This document shows, piece by piece, positions 14,519-23,528 of a DNA stretch of 64,000 nucleotides (position 1 is its first letter; each line of letters begins with the position of its first letter). A program made the position numbers and the translations under genes. The DNA is from Epilithonimonas zeae (GTDB lineage: Bacteria > Bacteroidota > Bacteroidia > Flavobacteriales > Weeksellaceae). The stretch spans positions 1,488,001-1,552,000 of the forward strand of contig NZ_FSRK01000001.1 in NCBI RefSeq assembly GCF_900141765.1. Reading direction: 5' to 3'. The notes under the pieces were generated by a model, which worked only from the letters and a program-made list of their open reading frames with translations, did not search any database and had not been told where the DNA came from.

Positions 14519-17020
14519 TTGAGTTAGTGGGCGAATCCACTCTGCCGGCTTTTTATTCTTCAGATAATAATCGAACCATTGCCAGATTTTAATATTAAAA
14601 TCCAATTGATTGAAAGGTTGTAAGACGTTATGGGTTTCATTGATGTATTCCAGCAAAACAGCTTTTTTCATCTGTCTTTTTATTCCCATAAAGAACATCC
14701 TTGCCTGAGCAGGTGATACGTTTTTATCATTCAACCCTGTCCAAAGCAATACAGGCGCTTGAATATTTTTCACATGAAAAACCGGCGAGTTCTCCAGATA
14801 AAGATTCCAATGATCCAGGACATTATTGTTCATCCTCATCTGATGATTTTCAGTTCTCATATAGTTCGGCTTAGTCATGAATTCAGATTGGCTAAGCGCA
14901 TGCGAAACCAAATCAGAAATCATAACTCCCGCCACACCTGTCTTAAAGTATTTCGAATTTGTCAGCGCAAGACCGGTCTCATATCCCCCGTATGACAGCC
15001 CTATCACTCCAATATTTTTGTCATCGATTGATGCCAGCGATTTGGCTGAATCGATGCTTTTTTCCAAAGACAATAAAATGCTATTTTTAACATTTGCTAC
15101 TTCGTATTGGAGATCCGGAAGTAAAACGATATAGCCATTTATCAGATAATGCATATAATTGAATCCGGTCATTATATTTAAATAAGGCTGCAAGAAAAAT
15201 AACACATCGTGCGAAAGCTCCTCATAAATATTCACAATCATCGGATATTTTTTGTTGGGATCATAGTTGACAGGTAATAAGAGTGCTGCGTTGGAAGTTC
15301 CTAAATCGGTTTTATATTGAAATATTTCGTACCTAGCTCCTTCGAATCCTTTCTTTTCTTTTTTTAGAGACTCATAAACAGTATGATATTTGCCTCTTTC
15401 GAGGATTGTCAGCTTAAAAGGCTCCAAGGCAAAACCAGATGTTAAAAAATATCCGTTATCATAAGGTATTATATCCCTGTAATGACCTTGTTGGAAAAAT
15501 GTTGTTTTATTGTTTTTATCGGTAACGGTGGCAAATCCTGAATCATAAGACAGCGTATTGAACGTCTTAAACATTAAATCCCGTGAAAGATCTATTTCTG
15601 CCATTCTCATATTCCAGGATGATTTCGGGTAATGCTCTTTTGACAACTTGAGTTGATATTTCATTTGTACTTCTTGTCCCATTGTCATCCGTTTTACCTG
15701 CATGGTTTTCAGGTCGATTACAAAATAATCAAACTGGTTGGAAATCATTATCGCAGATTTGCCTTTAATTTTAACAGGTTTAGTGGCAGGGCCTTTAGCT
15801 AAGCCGCTATGTTCCGGACTGTCCCAACCCTTTGTATTAGGAGGTGTAAGATCAACCTCTTTCCCCGTAATAATATTATGAGCTATCCAAGTCTTATCAT
15901 TAAAATAGACAAACTGTTTTGTATCGCGATCCCAAAGATAGTTGCCTTCCTCTATTCTTTTTTCGGGCAATAAATATGAATTTTTACCATAATTTAAAAA
16001 CAGATTTAAATCAAGGATTCTATTTTGTTGCTCTTCCACAACATCATCCGCTAAATCATACACAATGAAATCTCCTCTGTCATTTAAAAATTTATAGACA
16101 GGTATTTCATCATTTACATCAGGTAGATAATCCCATTGATCGTTTTTAAGATTATAAATGCCCAAATGGTAATAGAGCATTTTATCCTCACCGTTCCTAT
16201 TGGAATAGGTGATCTTCAATTCGGGATTTTCATGACGCTCCAGCTTACTTTTCAAATACAACGGAAATATAAAATGTTCATTTTCCCGAACTTCCAAATA
16301 GGTAATTAACCGGGTGGTTGATTCAAATCCTTCGGGCACAGCTACCAGCTGCTTGATTAACTTTTCTGATCGAAGGTCAACACTGTAGAGTTCAATTTGC
16401 TTTGATTGGACATTGGCGGCATATATTCGCTGATCAACTGAAGAAATCCATTGGATATCACTATTAACCTTATAGGTCTTAGAGCGATAACTTGTCAGAT
16501 TCGTTACAACAAGGTCATTTCCTGATGTATAGATTAGATTATTGGTAGTAGTATCAAGTTTATAAACCCTTACATCCTGTTTTCTCCACAATACTTTTCC
16601 CTCTATGGAAACTAACAGAAGTTCTCTTACACTTGGATTAAATAGAATCACTTGAGCCGATTGTTGTGCAGGTTCGATTAAATAGTTACCTGAAACTTCC
16701 GTGGACTGACCAGTTCTTAAATCTGTGAATCGACAATGATTACTATTGCGCATCAGCAGTAAATCATCATTTAAAAATTGAAATTGATCATAATTACCCA
16801 GCATTGTCGTTTTATCCTTTTTGACATCCAACAATTCATAGTTATTCTTTCCATAGGTATTGCTGTGGTTTAGAATAACGTAACGCCCATTAGGACTGTT
16901 CGCCCTTAATGCTGTTTCATAATATTGCTTGTAAACTGCGTTTAAACTGTCAATATCCTGAGACCAGCAAAGTCCCTGAATGATTAGGAATGCCAGCATA
17001 TATAACCTAGTAACCATCAT
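14516..17020 (-). CDS. S9 family (prolyl oligopeptidase-like) secreted peptidase
   Basis: An 834-residue serine peptidase with a signal peptide (MLAFLIIQGLCWSQ), an N-terminal beta-propeller of about 550 residues and a C-terminal alpha/beta hydrolase. The catalytic triad is visible: Ser676 in GLSYGGY, Asp765 in GLNDKN and His797 in NETHNV. Enzymes of this family cut short peptides; the propeller limits substrate size. The start overlaps the susD stop by 14 bp (ATG at 17020 or 17017), so it is translated from the susC-susD transcript. This suggests it processes peptides taken up by, or destined for, the SusCD transporter. Confidence 0.85.
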   Translation of the reverse strand: MMVTRLYMLAFLIIQGLCWSQDIDSLNAVYKQYYETALRANSPNGRYVILNHSNTYGKNNYELLDVKKDKTTMLGNYDQFQFLNDDLLLMRNSNHCRFTDLRTGQSTEVSGNYLIEPAQQSAQVILFNPSVRELLLVSIEGKVLWRKQDVRVYKLDTTTNNLIYTSGNDLVVTNLTSYRSKTYKVNSDIQWISSVDQRIYAANVQSKQIELYSVDLRSEKLIKQLVAVPEGFESTTRLITYLEVRENEHFIFPLYLKSKLERHENPELKITYSNRNGEDKMLYYHLGIYNLKNDQWDYLPDVNDEIPVYKFLNDRGDFIVYDLADDVVEEQQNRILDLNLFLNYGKNSYLLPEKRIEEGNYLWDRDTKQFVYFNDKTWIAHNIITGKEVDLTPPNTKGWDSPEHSGLAKGPATKPVKIKGKSAIMISNQFDYFVIDLKTMQVKRMTMGQEVQMKYQLKLSKEHYPKSSWNMRMAEIDLSRDLMFKTFNTLSYDSGFATVTDKNNKTTFFQQGHYRDIIPYDNGYFLTSGFALEPFKLTILERGKYHTVYESLKKEKKGFEGARYEIFQYKTDLGTSNAALLLPVNYDPNKKYPMIVNIYEELSHDVLFFLQPYLNIMTGFNYMHYLINGYIVLLPDLQYEVANVKNSILLSLEKSIDSAKSLASIDDKNIGVIGLSYGGYETGLALTNSKYFKTGVAGVMISDLVSHALSQSEFMTKPNYMRTENHQMRMNNNVLDHWNLYLENSPVFHVKNIQAPVLLWTGLNDKNVSPAQARMFFMGIKRQMKKAVLLEYINETHNVLQPFNQLDFNIKIWQWFDYYLKNKKPAEWIRPLTQ

Positions 17021-18404
17021 TCTGCGGATTTAAGTTAGGATTTAATAACAATTCACTTGCAGGCAGGGGCAGCAATTTAAAATAGGGTCTCCACTGCCCT
17101 TTCTTAGAAATCATTATGACATCTGCAAAGTCGTAATGCTTTAAGTCATAGAATCGGTGTCCGAACTCAGTAAATAATTCAGACCTTCTTTCCTGAATTA
17201 AAGCATTGATCAAGATATTTTGATCAGTTGTATTGGCTAATGATGCTAAACCAGCACGGTTCCTTATCGTATTGATATCTGCAATTCCCAAGTCATATTG
17301 GCCCTTTTTAATATAAGCTTCTGCTCTTATCAAATACAGTTCTTCTACTCTTAAAATGACCGAATATTCTAATGAGGTCGGACTGGTGTAATACTGTTTA
17401 TATTTATATGGATAATAATACGTTTTATTTTGCGCATCTGTCTTTTGCCCTATCCAAGCGGCTTTTCTTTGATCTCCAGTCTCAAATTCATCTATAAAAT
17501 CCTGTCGTAGCGCAACATTGGTCGGCGGGGCTGTGTTCAGGATAAATACATTGCCCTGGTAGGCATTGTAGGTAGCACCAAAAGGTAACAGATGCCATAT
17601 ACTTCCTGAGCTGTCTTTCAGGAATACCTTGTTTAAGTCAGCCTCCATTTTATATTGGACATCTGCGATGACAAGGTTGGAATACTGAAGTGCGGAATCC
17701 CAGTTTTTTTCATAATAGGCCATTCTTGCCAATACGGTGTAAGCTGCCATCTTTGTCGGATATACCCTATTACCTACAGCCAAAGTGGCGGGTAAGAGTG
17801 GTACTGCCGTTTCCAGATCTGTTTTACACTGGGCATAGACCTGACTGGTACCTAGCTTACCGATGCTCTGGTTAACCTGATAATTTGTCGAGGTGACGTA
17901 AGGGATTGAGCCGAATGTCTGGGTTAGGTAAAGATGCAGCAAAGCCCTGAGAAAATATCCTTCCCCTTTTAACCGGTTTTTAACTTCTGAGCTCAGGCTG
18001 TCCGAATTTTCAACCCCTTCAATAACGGCGTTGATGTTGTAAATCTGAGTATAGGTGATCGTCCATAAATTCTTGATCTTATCGGTAGTGGCCATATGGC
18101 TCAGGTTATAAAAGATGGCAGCATCTGTTGTAGCTGAACCATAGGCCTGAAGCTCATCTGCATACGCCGCCAGCACAAGCTGAGCCCCTGATGGAGCTCC
18201 TGACAAAAACCCCTGCTCGTCTAATGATCGATAAACACCTGCCATGGCAGATTTAGCCAGCTGGTCATCTTTGAAGACGACTTCTCTTGTTATTTGATTT
18301 TTAGGGAGTCCAACTTCCGTAAAGCGGTCACAGCTGTTATTGATCAGAAGGGAAAGAATCAAAAAATTTGGTAATATGATATATTTTAAAATTGTATTTT
18401 TCAT
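17007..18404 (-). CDS. SusD/RagB-family outer-membrane lipoprotein
   Basis: A 465-residue surface lipoprotein that forms the lid of a SusC transporter and captures substrate. It has a lipoprotein signal with Cys25 (LLINNSC), a TPR-like helical scaffold including GEGYFLRALLHLYLTQTFGSIPY, and the C-terminal SusD block LRVEELYLIRAEAYIKKG and RRSELFTEFGHRFYDL. It lies 11 bp downstream of susC and overlaps the peptidase gene. The specificity cannot be read directly; the adjacent peptidase and absence of any glycoside hydrolase point to peptides rather than glycans. Confidence 0.9.
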   Translation of the reverse strand: MKNTILKYIILPNFLILSLLINNSCDRFTEVGLPKNQITREVVFKDDQLAKSAMAGVYRSLDEQGFLSGAPSGAQLVLAAYADELQAYGSATTDAAIFYNLSHMATTDKIKNLWTITYTQIYNINAVIEGVENSDSLSSEVKNRLKGEGYFLRALLHLYLTQTFGSIPYVTSTNYQVNQSIGKLGTSQVYAQCKTDLETAVPLLPATLAVGNRVYPTKMAAYTVLARMAYYEKNWDSALQYSNLVIADVQYKMEADLNKVFLKDSSGSIWHLLPFGATYNAYQGNVFILNTAPPTNVALRQDFIDEFETGDQRKAAWIGQKTDAQNKTYYYPYKYKQYYTSPTSLEYSVILRVEELYLIRAEAYIKKGQYDLGIADINTIRNRAGLASLANTTDQNILINALIQERRSELFTEFGHRFYDLKHYDFADVIMISKKGQWRPYFKLLPLPASELLLNPNLNPQNDGY

Positions 18405-18415
18405 AATGATGCACT

Positions 18416-21400
18416 TTAATAGGTTAATGAAAGACCAAAACTGACTACTCGGAGCGGGCTGGTGTAGCCTGCCGCCATAAATTCAGGGTTTCCTTCTTTA
18501 TAACTGGAAAAAACAAAGAGATTCTGTCCGCTCATAAAAAGCCTGGCTTTCAGCTTGCTGTTGCTGTCCGATGGTATGCTGTAGCTCAAGGTTGCATTTT
18601 TTACTCTGACGGTGAACGAATCAGAAACGGTAGCATCGCTAAGGAGAAAAAGGGAACTCGCTGTCACTGCGGCTGGGCTGTATCCTGCACTGGGCTTTTG
18701 AAACTCGGCATCAGGATTTTCCGGTGTCCAGTAATCGGTGAATATGGCCGGCATATTGGACATGTTACCGATATTGCCGTACATCGATTTCACATTGTAC
18801 TGGCTCTGGCTTACAAACTGCAACAGCAGATCGAAACTCCAGTTTTTATACTGGATACTGTTCTGTAGTCCGCCATACCAGTATTCCTTAATCTCTTTGC
18901 TTACGTTACGGTCGGCAGTATTGATCTTTCCATCCTGATTCGTGTCATAAAAGGTATATAAACCGGTGACAGGATCGATGCCCGTATATTGATACAATTT
19001 GACAAGAGAAATGGATTTTCCAATTTCAAATCTGTTAGCGTAGGTCGACTTATCAAGATTGGGGAACTTCATGAGTTTGTTCTCCGGCAACGTAAAGTTG
19101 AGACTGGTCGTCCATTTCCAGTATTCGGTTTTAACAGGAACCGATTCCATAGAAACTTCCAGACCACGGTTTCTTACCGTAGCGTCAAGATTGGCCTGAA
19201 TACTGCTGAATCCTACTGTGGCAGGCATTGGGATACCGACAAGCTGGTTGGAGCTGGTGTTGTGGTAATAGCCTATGTTCAGATTTAGCCGCTCTTTAAA
19301 TAGACCCATTTCTAAAGCAGCCTCGAACTTGCGGGTCAGCTCCCATCCGAAGTTTTTATTATATAGCCGTTGTGGAACCAATCCTGAATTCCCACCATAG
19401 GAGCCGCCGGTGGACTGATAGGTATCGTAATACTGATAGTCTCCGATCTGGTCATTCCCTGCTATACCATAGCTGGTTCTCAGTTTTCCGAAACTTAACC
19501 AGGACCGGTCTTTCAGTAGTTTCTCTTCTGAAAATAACCACGAAGCCCCAATAGCGCCAAAATTGGCGTATCGTCTTTCTGAACCGAATCTGCTGGACCC
19601 GTCACGTCGGCCTGTTAAATTTAAAAAGTATCTTTTGTTATAGCCGTAATTGAGCCTGGCGTAAACGGCTTGGTAGCGGTATAGGGATTCACTCGCGCTG
19701 GGAACCGTAATGGAAGCTGCGGCTGCCATATTGGTCAACAGGTCATCTGAAGGGAAATTTCTTCCGAGAATAACGATATTATCGGATTTCTGTTCCTGAA
19801 ATGAAGCCCCTACCAATGCGGAAAACTGGTGTTTTTCCAATCGTTTTTCGTAGTTCAGCTGAGGCTCAAGGATCCAGCTCTCGTTCAATTTCTGGGCTTT
19901 TCTGAGAGAAGAACTGCTGCTGCCGATATTGCTGGACGGGTTATAGGTTGTCTTTGGGAAAATTTTCTGCTCATAACTGTTGTAAGTACTGTAACCACTA
20001 TTCAGATTAGCACTGAATCCGCTCCCGAATTGGTAGCTGGAAGTCATATTCGCATTTAAACTCTTGGTTTTTACTGAAAAGGTCTGCGTTGCAGGTCCCA
20101 TAGGATTGTTAAATGTATTGTTCTCCCAGTTGATCATTCCGCTGGACGTATACAGATCCGGAGCATTAGGTGCTAACACCGGATATACAATATTGAAGTC
20201 AGTCGGTGGAAGTACATTATCCTGCAATGCAGCAGTCCCATTAAAACCGATCTGGAATTTTCGGTCAGCGCTGGTATGGTTGACACTGACTCCCATGTTA
20301 TTTCTCTTATAGCGGTAGCTTCCCGGAAAAACGGTTGTTTCCTCATTGTGACCACCGGAGACCGTGAATTGTGTGTTGCCACTGCCGCCTGATACACCAA
20401 GCTGTACATCCGAAACCTCCGCTGTATTTCCGACGAAGTATTTCTGCCAGTCCGTCGTTTTTTCTGGACTCCATACCCCATTGATATCATAAGCATTGGA
20501 GGGCACTGCTACGCCATCATTGGCAAAAGCCAGTCGACGCATCGCGACATATTCTTCCAGGTTCATCATTTTTGGCAGGTTGGTCATCTGTCCCAATCCG
20601 TAACTTGTTCTCAGGTTGACCTCTGTTTTTTCTTTTTTGCCCCTCTTTGTGGTGATTAAGATAACACCATTAGCCCCCTTGCTTCCATAAATGGCAGTGG
20701 CATCGGCGTCCTTAAGGACCTCAAGCGATTCAATGTCATCGGGATTGATTGAATTCAGAGGGTTCGTTTCATTGTATGGAAGGATGCTTGCGGTCATTCC
20801 ACTATTGAAATCATTGACCAGAGGCAGAGGAACGCCATCGACAATGTATAACGGTTTATTGCCGTCATAACCGGTCGTTGAATAGCTTCGTAAGCTGTTT
20901 CGTCCCCGGATCTTTATATCAAAGCCTCCGCCGGCAACTCCGGAATTTTGTGTAATACTTACGCCCGTCATTCTGCCCTGTAAAGCTGACAGGACGTTGT
21001 TGACAGGCTGGTTTTCGATGTCTTTTGCCGAAACTTTGGCGATGCTACCGGTTCTCTCTCTGTCTTTAACCTTGTAGTAGCCTGCGTTGAGAATAACTTC
21101 TTCGATTCCCTTTACTTTTTGTTCTAAGCTGATATTAACGACGGTCTGATTAGAGAGTGTGACTTTTTCTTCTGCATAATCAGGGTGTCTGAACAATAGG
21201 ACGGGATTTTCTGCTGAAACCTGTATGGTGTAGGTTCCGTTATTAGCGGTCATGGTTACCTGATCACTGCCCTCCTGGGAGATAATGACTCCCGACAATG
21301 GTTTATTGGATGAGGTGACGGTACCGGAAATGGTGCGTGTTTGGGCTTTTGATTGAGTGCTGACAGCGGCCAGCATAAGGCCAAAGAAAATACCTCCTAT

Positions 21401-21421
21401 ATGGTAATAGGAATTTTTCAT
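18416..21421 (-). CDS. SusC/RagA-family TonB-dependent transporter
   Basis: A 1001-residue outer-membrane transporter. It has a signal peptide ending SKAQ, a carboxypeptidase-regulatory-like domain (about residues 28-105) and a plug domain with GGFDIKIRGRNSLRS, PLYIVDGVPL and DATAIYGSKGANGVILITTKRG, all SusC hallmarks. A beta-barrel follows, ending in the aromatic-terminated strand SFGLSLTY. It imports large nutrients using TonB energy together with SusD. It heads a susC-susD-peptidase operon. The promoter at 21957-21989 gives it an unusually long, structured leader of about 530 bases. Confidence 0.92.
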   Translation of the reverse strand: MKNSYYHIGGIFFGLMLAAVSTQSKAQTRTISGTVTSSNKPLSGVIISQEGSDQVTMTANNGTYTIQVSAENPVLLFRHPDYAEEKVTLSNQTVVNISLEQKVKGIEEVILNAGYYKVKDRERTGSIAKVSAKDIENQPVNNVLSALQGRMTGVSITQNSGVAGGGFDIKIRGRNSLRSYSTTGYDGNKPLYIVDGVPLPLVNDFNSGMTASILPYNETNPLNSINPDDIESLEVLKDADATAIYGSKGANGVILITTKRGKKEKTEVNLRTSYGLGQMTNLPKMMNLEEYVAMRRLAFANDGVAVPSNAYDINGVWSPEKTTDWQKYFVGNTAEVSDVQLGVSGGSGNTQFTVSGGHNEETTVFPGSYRYKRNNMGVSVNHTSADRKFQIGFNGTAALQDNVLPPTDFNIVYPVLAPNAPDLYTSSGMINWENNTFNNPMGPATQTFSVKTKSLNANMTSSYQFGSGFSANLNSGYSTYNSYEQKIFPKTTYNPSSNIGSSSSSLRKAQKLNESWILEPQLNYEKRLEKHQFSALVGASFQEQKSDNIVILGRNFPSDDLLTNMAAAASITVPSASESLYRYQAVYARLNYGYNKRYFLNLTGRRDGSSRFGSERRYANFGAIGASWLFSEEKLLKDRSWLSFGKLRTSYGIAGNDQIGDYQYYDTYQSTGGSYGGNSGLVPQRLYNKNFGWELTRKFEAALEMGLFKERLNLNIGYYHNTSSNQLVGIPMPATVGFSSIQANLDATVRNRGLEVSMESVPVKTEYWKWTTSLNFTLPENKLMKFPNLDKSTYANRFEIGKSISLVKLYQYTGIDPVTGLYTFYDTNQDGKINTADRNVSKEIKEYWYGGLQNSIQYKNWSFDLLLQFVSQSQYNVKSMYGNIGNMSNMPAIFTDYWTPENPDAEFQKPSAGYSPAAVTASSLFLLSDATVSDSFTVRVKNATLSYSIPSDSNSKLKARLFMSGQNLFVFSSYKEGNPEFMAAGYTSPLRVVSFGLSLTY

Positions 21422-21755
21422 AGATTTGTAAAGGTTTTTAATTTTCTAAAGATTAATTACTGAACTACGCTCTTTCCTGATGTTTTAGTCGACTGACAGG
21501 AAGGGGCTTTTTTACATTCTTCTGTTTTTAAGTTGAGTAGTTTTTTGATTCTTTTTTTAGTAAAACTTTCCTGATGCCCTTTGGTATGAAAAAGGACTGG
21601 TGAGGTTCTGTAAGCAGTGACCGCAAGGCACCGGAAAGAATTTAATATGAATGAATCTGTGTCCCGTGTGAGCTATTGAAAGCCGCAATAGGTTGTACCC
21701 TCCTATTGTATCGTGTCTGATACTATTTTTAGGAAGCGGGCTTAGATTGTAATGT

Positions 21756-21884
21756 AGAGGATAAAGCGAACTGCATTGAAAAAGACGGCGTGGGACTCTA
21801 CATTATCCGATTTGGGGTACTGGCATACCTTTGAGACAGACAAGAGAGCCCACGCCTAGGTCGTGAGCTTAATACTTATCCTCT
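21756..21884 (-). ncRNA. Structured element in the susC leader (candidate regulatory RNA)
   Basis: Two nested helices are visible: outer AGAGGATAA (21756-21764) with TTATCCTCT (21876-21884), inner GGCGTGGG (21787-21794) with CCCACGCC (21849-21856). No conserved reading frame crosses it. It lies between the susC start and its predicted promoter, so it would be in the 5' leader of susC; a separately transcribed or antisense RNA is also possible. The rest of 21422-22059 shows only the promoter and operator entries below. Confidence 0.45.
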
Positions 21885-21956
21885 TGTCTCTTTAAAAAGT
21901 GCCAGTTTTCAAATCAAGATTCTAAGCAATAGCTTCTATTATTCTTTGAAGTATCG

Positions 21957-21989
21957 CAAAGTTACATTTATTGTAACCTATTTTACAAA
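21957..21989 (-). promoter_or_regulatory. Promoter of the susC operon with embedded inverted repeat
   Basis: An exact -7 box TAACTTTG (minus strand, 21957-21964) and -33 TTTG (21986-21989) are separated by 21 bp, the Bacteroidota consensus. The inverted repeat GTTACA-N5-TGTAAC (21961-21977) overlaps the -7 box and is a candidate operator. Transcription should start near 21950. Confidence 0.75.
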
Positions 21990-22009
21990 TATAATAAAAA
22001 TTTACACAT

Positions 22010-22025
22010 GAGACATATATGTCTC
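22010..22025. promoter_or_regulatory. Perfect 16-bp palindrome upstream of the XRE gene
   Basis: GAGACATATATGTCTC is a perfect palindrome 34 bp upstream of the XRE regulator's start codon and 21 bp behind the -33 box of susC. XRE repressors usually bind such sites in their own promoter. The target assignment is inference. Confidence 0.5.
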
Positions 22026-22059
22026 CACAAAAAGTGATTGAAATTTCAAAATTTACTAA

Positions 22060-22356
22060 ATGTATAAATGGAACTTAGTAAATTTAAAGATTCACATAGG
22101 TAGAATTATTCTGCTATATAGATTGAGAAAAGAATTATCACAATTTCAACTTGGTCTTGAAGTAGGTATGTCAAGGGATCACATCGGGAGAATTGAGAGA
22201 GGTCAAACAAATCCAACAATTGAAAATATTGTTAAGATTTCAGACTTTCTAAATATCGACATCTTGATATTTTTTATAGAATTAAATCAAAACGAATTGT
22301 CGAATATTCTTGACGAAATCAAAAATCTTAAGGAAAAGAACAAAAATATAGAATAG
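22060..22356 (+). CDS. XRE-family helix-turn-helix regulator
   Basis: A 98-residue DNA-binding protein. The HTH (about residues 10-68) reads IGRIILLYRLRKELSQFQLG, then the recognition helix SRDHIGRIERGQTNPTI and IVKISDFLNID, the classic XRE/Cro form. The C-terminal 25 residues are a short charged helix. It stands alone between the susC locus and the defence genes, transcribed towards the convergent pair at 22486-24785. It probably controls that pair or itself through the palindrome at 22010. Confidence 0.8.
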   Translation: MYKWNLVNLKIHIGRIILLYRLRKELSQFQLGLEVGMSRDHIGRIERGQTNPTIENIVKISDFLNIDILIFFIELNQNELSNILDEIKNLKEKNKNIE

Positions 22357-22485
22357 AAAATCCTAACTATGATGTGTTAGTATTTTTTTTCGAAATCGTT
22401 AATCTTTATAAATCAGCAAATTTCTTCAAATAATTTCTCGATTTTGATATTTTTTATTCTTCATTAAGGTAAAAAAGTTTCTATT

Positions 22486-23523
22486 CTACATTTTTTTTCG
22501 GTCGATTTTCCAATAGTCTAACAAACAATATAGCATACTTCTTAATTCAACTGTTGACTTAGTGTGGCTCACAAAATCTTTAGCCATAGCAAGATGCTCA
22601 AATTCTTTTGCTATTGAAAACAATCCTTTCGACACTTCATTTTTTGAAAAGTATTCTCCTAAAATAGCGGTGTTCAAATTATTGAATTGTTGCTCAACAT
22701 TATAGCGGACTTCTTTTGCTATCACGTCGCCGTCTTTTGAATTTTCTTTCACCAATCCTATAGCTAAATTTAAGACTTTCTGAATTCCATTGCTTCCTCT
22801 AGTACCATAAGTAAAACCCTCTTTTATTAATTTACTTCTTTCAGCAGGTTCTAAAAATGATATTTCTTTCATGCTATAATCTATTGCAATTGCAATGAAT
22901 GAACAAATTAAATATAAACATCTAAGAGCAATCTCCTTTTGGGTCTCCTTTGTTATTGCTTGTTCTGCAAAAAATTTTGCTTGCATAAGCCATTCATTAC
23001 AAATATCAAATGATAAATTCTTTGACAATAAACTTTTTGAATACCGAATTCTTCCCTTCCAATCACCATCTAATTTACTAAACTCATATTGATTTATTTT
23101 GTCAAAGAATTCTTCGTCCGAGATTCTTTCGGAGATCCCAGAGTCTGAAGTATTTAATCTTTGTAAAAAATTACCATCTAAAACTACTACATCTAAGTCT
23201 TTTCCAAAATCTTTTACCTCTTGTCTTCTATCAGTTGTCGCAACTATTGCACTAGTAGCTTTTGTTGCAATACGTAAACCTTGAACCCAAAAAATTCGTT
23301 CAATAGCTTGAGGTGTTTTTTTATTTTTAGCATCGACAATTGTTATTTCTCTGGAAACTGATGATGTCCTACTATAAAGCCACAAATCTATATCCGTGAC
23401 GTCAAAACCTTCATAAATAAATGGTACTCCACGTGTCACGTAGTATCCCGCTTTTAGAAAATATTTGCGTAATAACTCTTCCATCTGTGGACCTTTCGAT
23501 AATACTTTTGTTGTTTTATTCAT
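22486..23523 (-). CDS. PD-(D/E)xK-like nuclease, candidate defence protein
   Basis: A 345-residue protein whose first 110 residues have the layout of a Mrr-like restriction endonuclease: a helix with Glu15 (MEELLRKYFLKAGYYV), an acidic strand with DVTDIDLWLY (Asp44/Asp46) and a second strand ITIVDAKNKK giving Asp64-x-Lys66. Together these suggest a PD-(D/E)xK core. The remaining 230 residues are helical and unrecognised. It is the second gene of a minus-strand pair, 5 bp after the 418-residue partner. I know no named system for this pair; a defence role is inferred from the fold and from the neighbouring Hachiman genes. Confidence 0.55.
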   Translation of the reverse strand: MNKTTKVLSKGPQMEELLRKYFLKAGYYVTRGVPFIYEGFDVTDIDLWLYSRTSSVSREITIVDAKNKKTPQAIERIFWVQGLRIATKATSAIVATTDRRQEVKDFGKDLDVVVLDGNFLQRLNTSDSGISERISDEEFFDKINQYEFSKLDGDWKGRIRYSKSLLSKNLSFDICNEWLMQAKFFAEQAITKETQKEIALRCLYLICSFIAIAIDYSMKEISFLEPAERSKLIKEGFTYGTRGSNGIQKVLNLAIGLVKENSKDGDVIAKEVRYNVEQQFNNLNTAILGEYFSKNEVSKGLFSIAKEFEHLAMAKDFVSHTKSTVELRSMLYCLLDYWKIDRKKM

Positions 23524-23528
23524 CTTCT

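Noticed and set aside
21422..21990. Short peptide gene in the susC leader
   Set aside because: Frames on both strands are broken by stops and show no start signal; nested complementary segments explain the region better.
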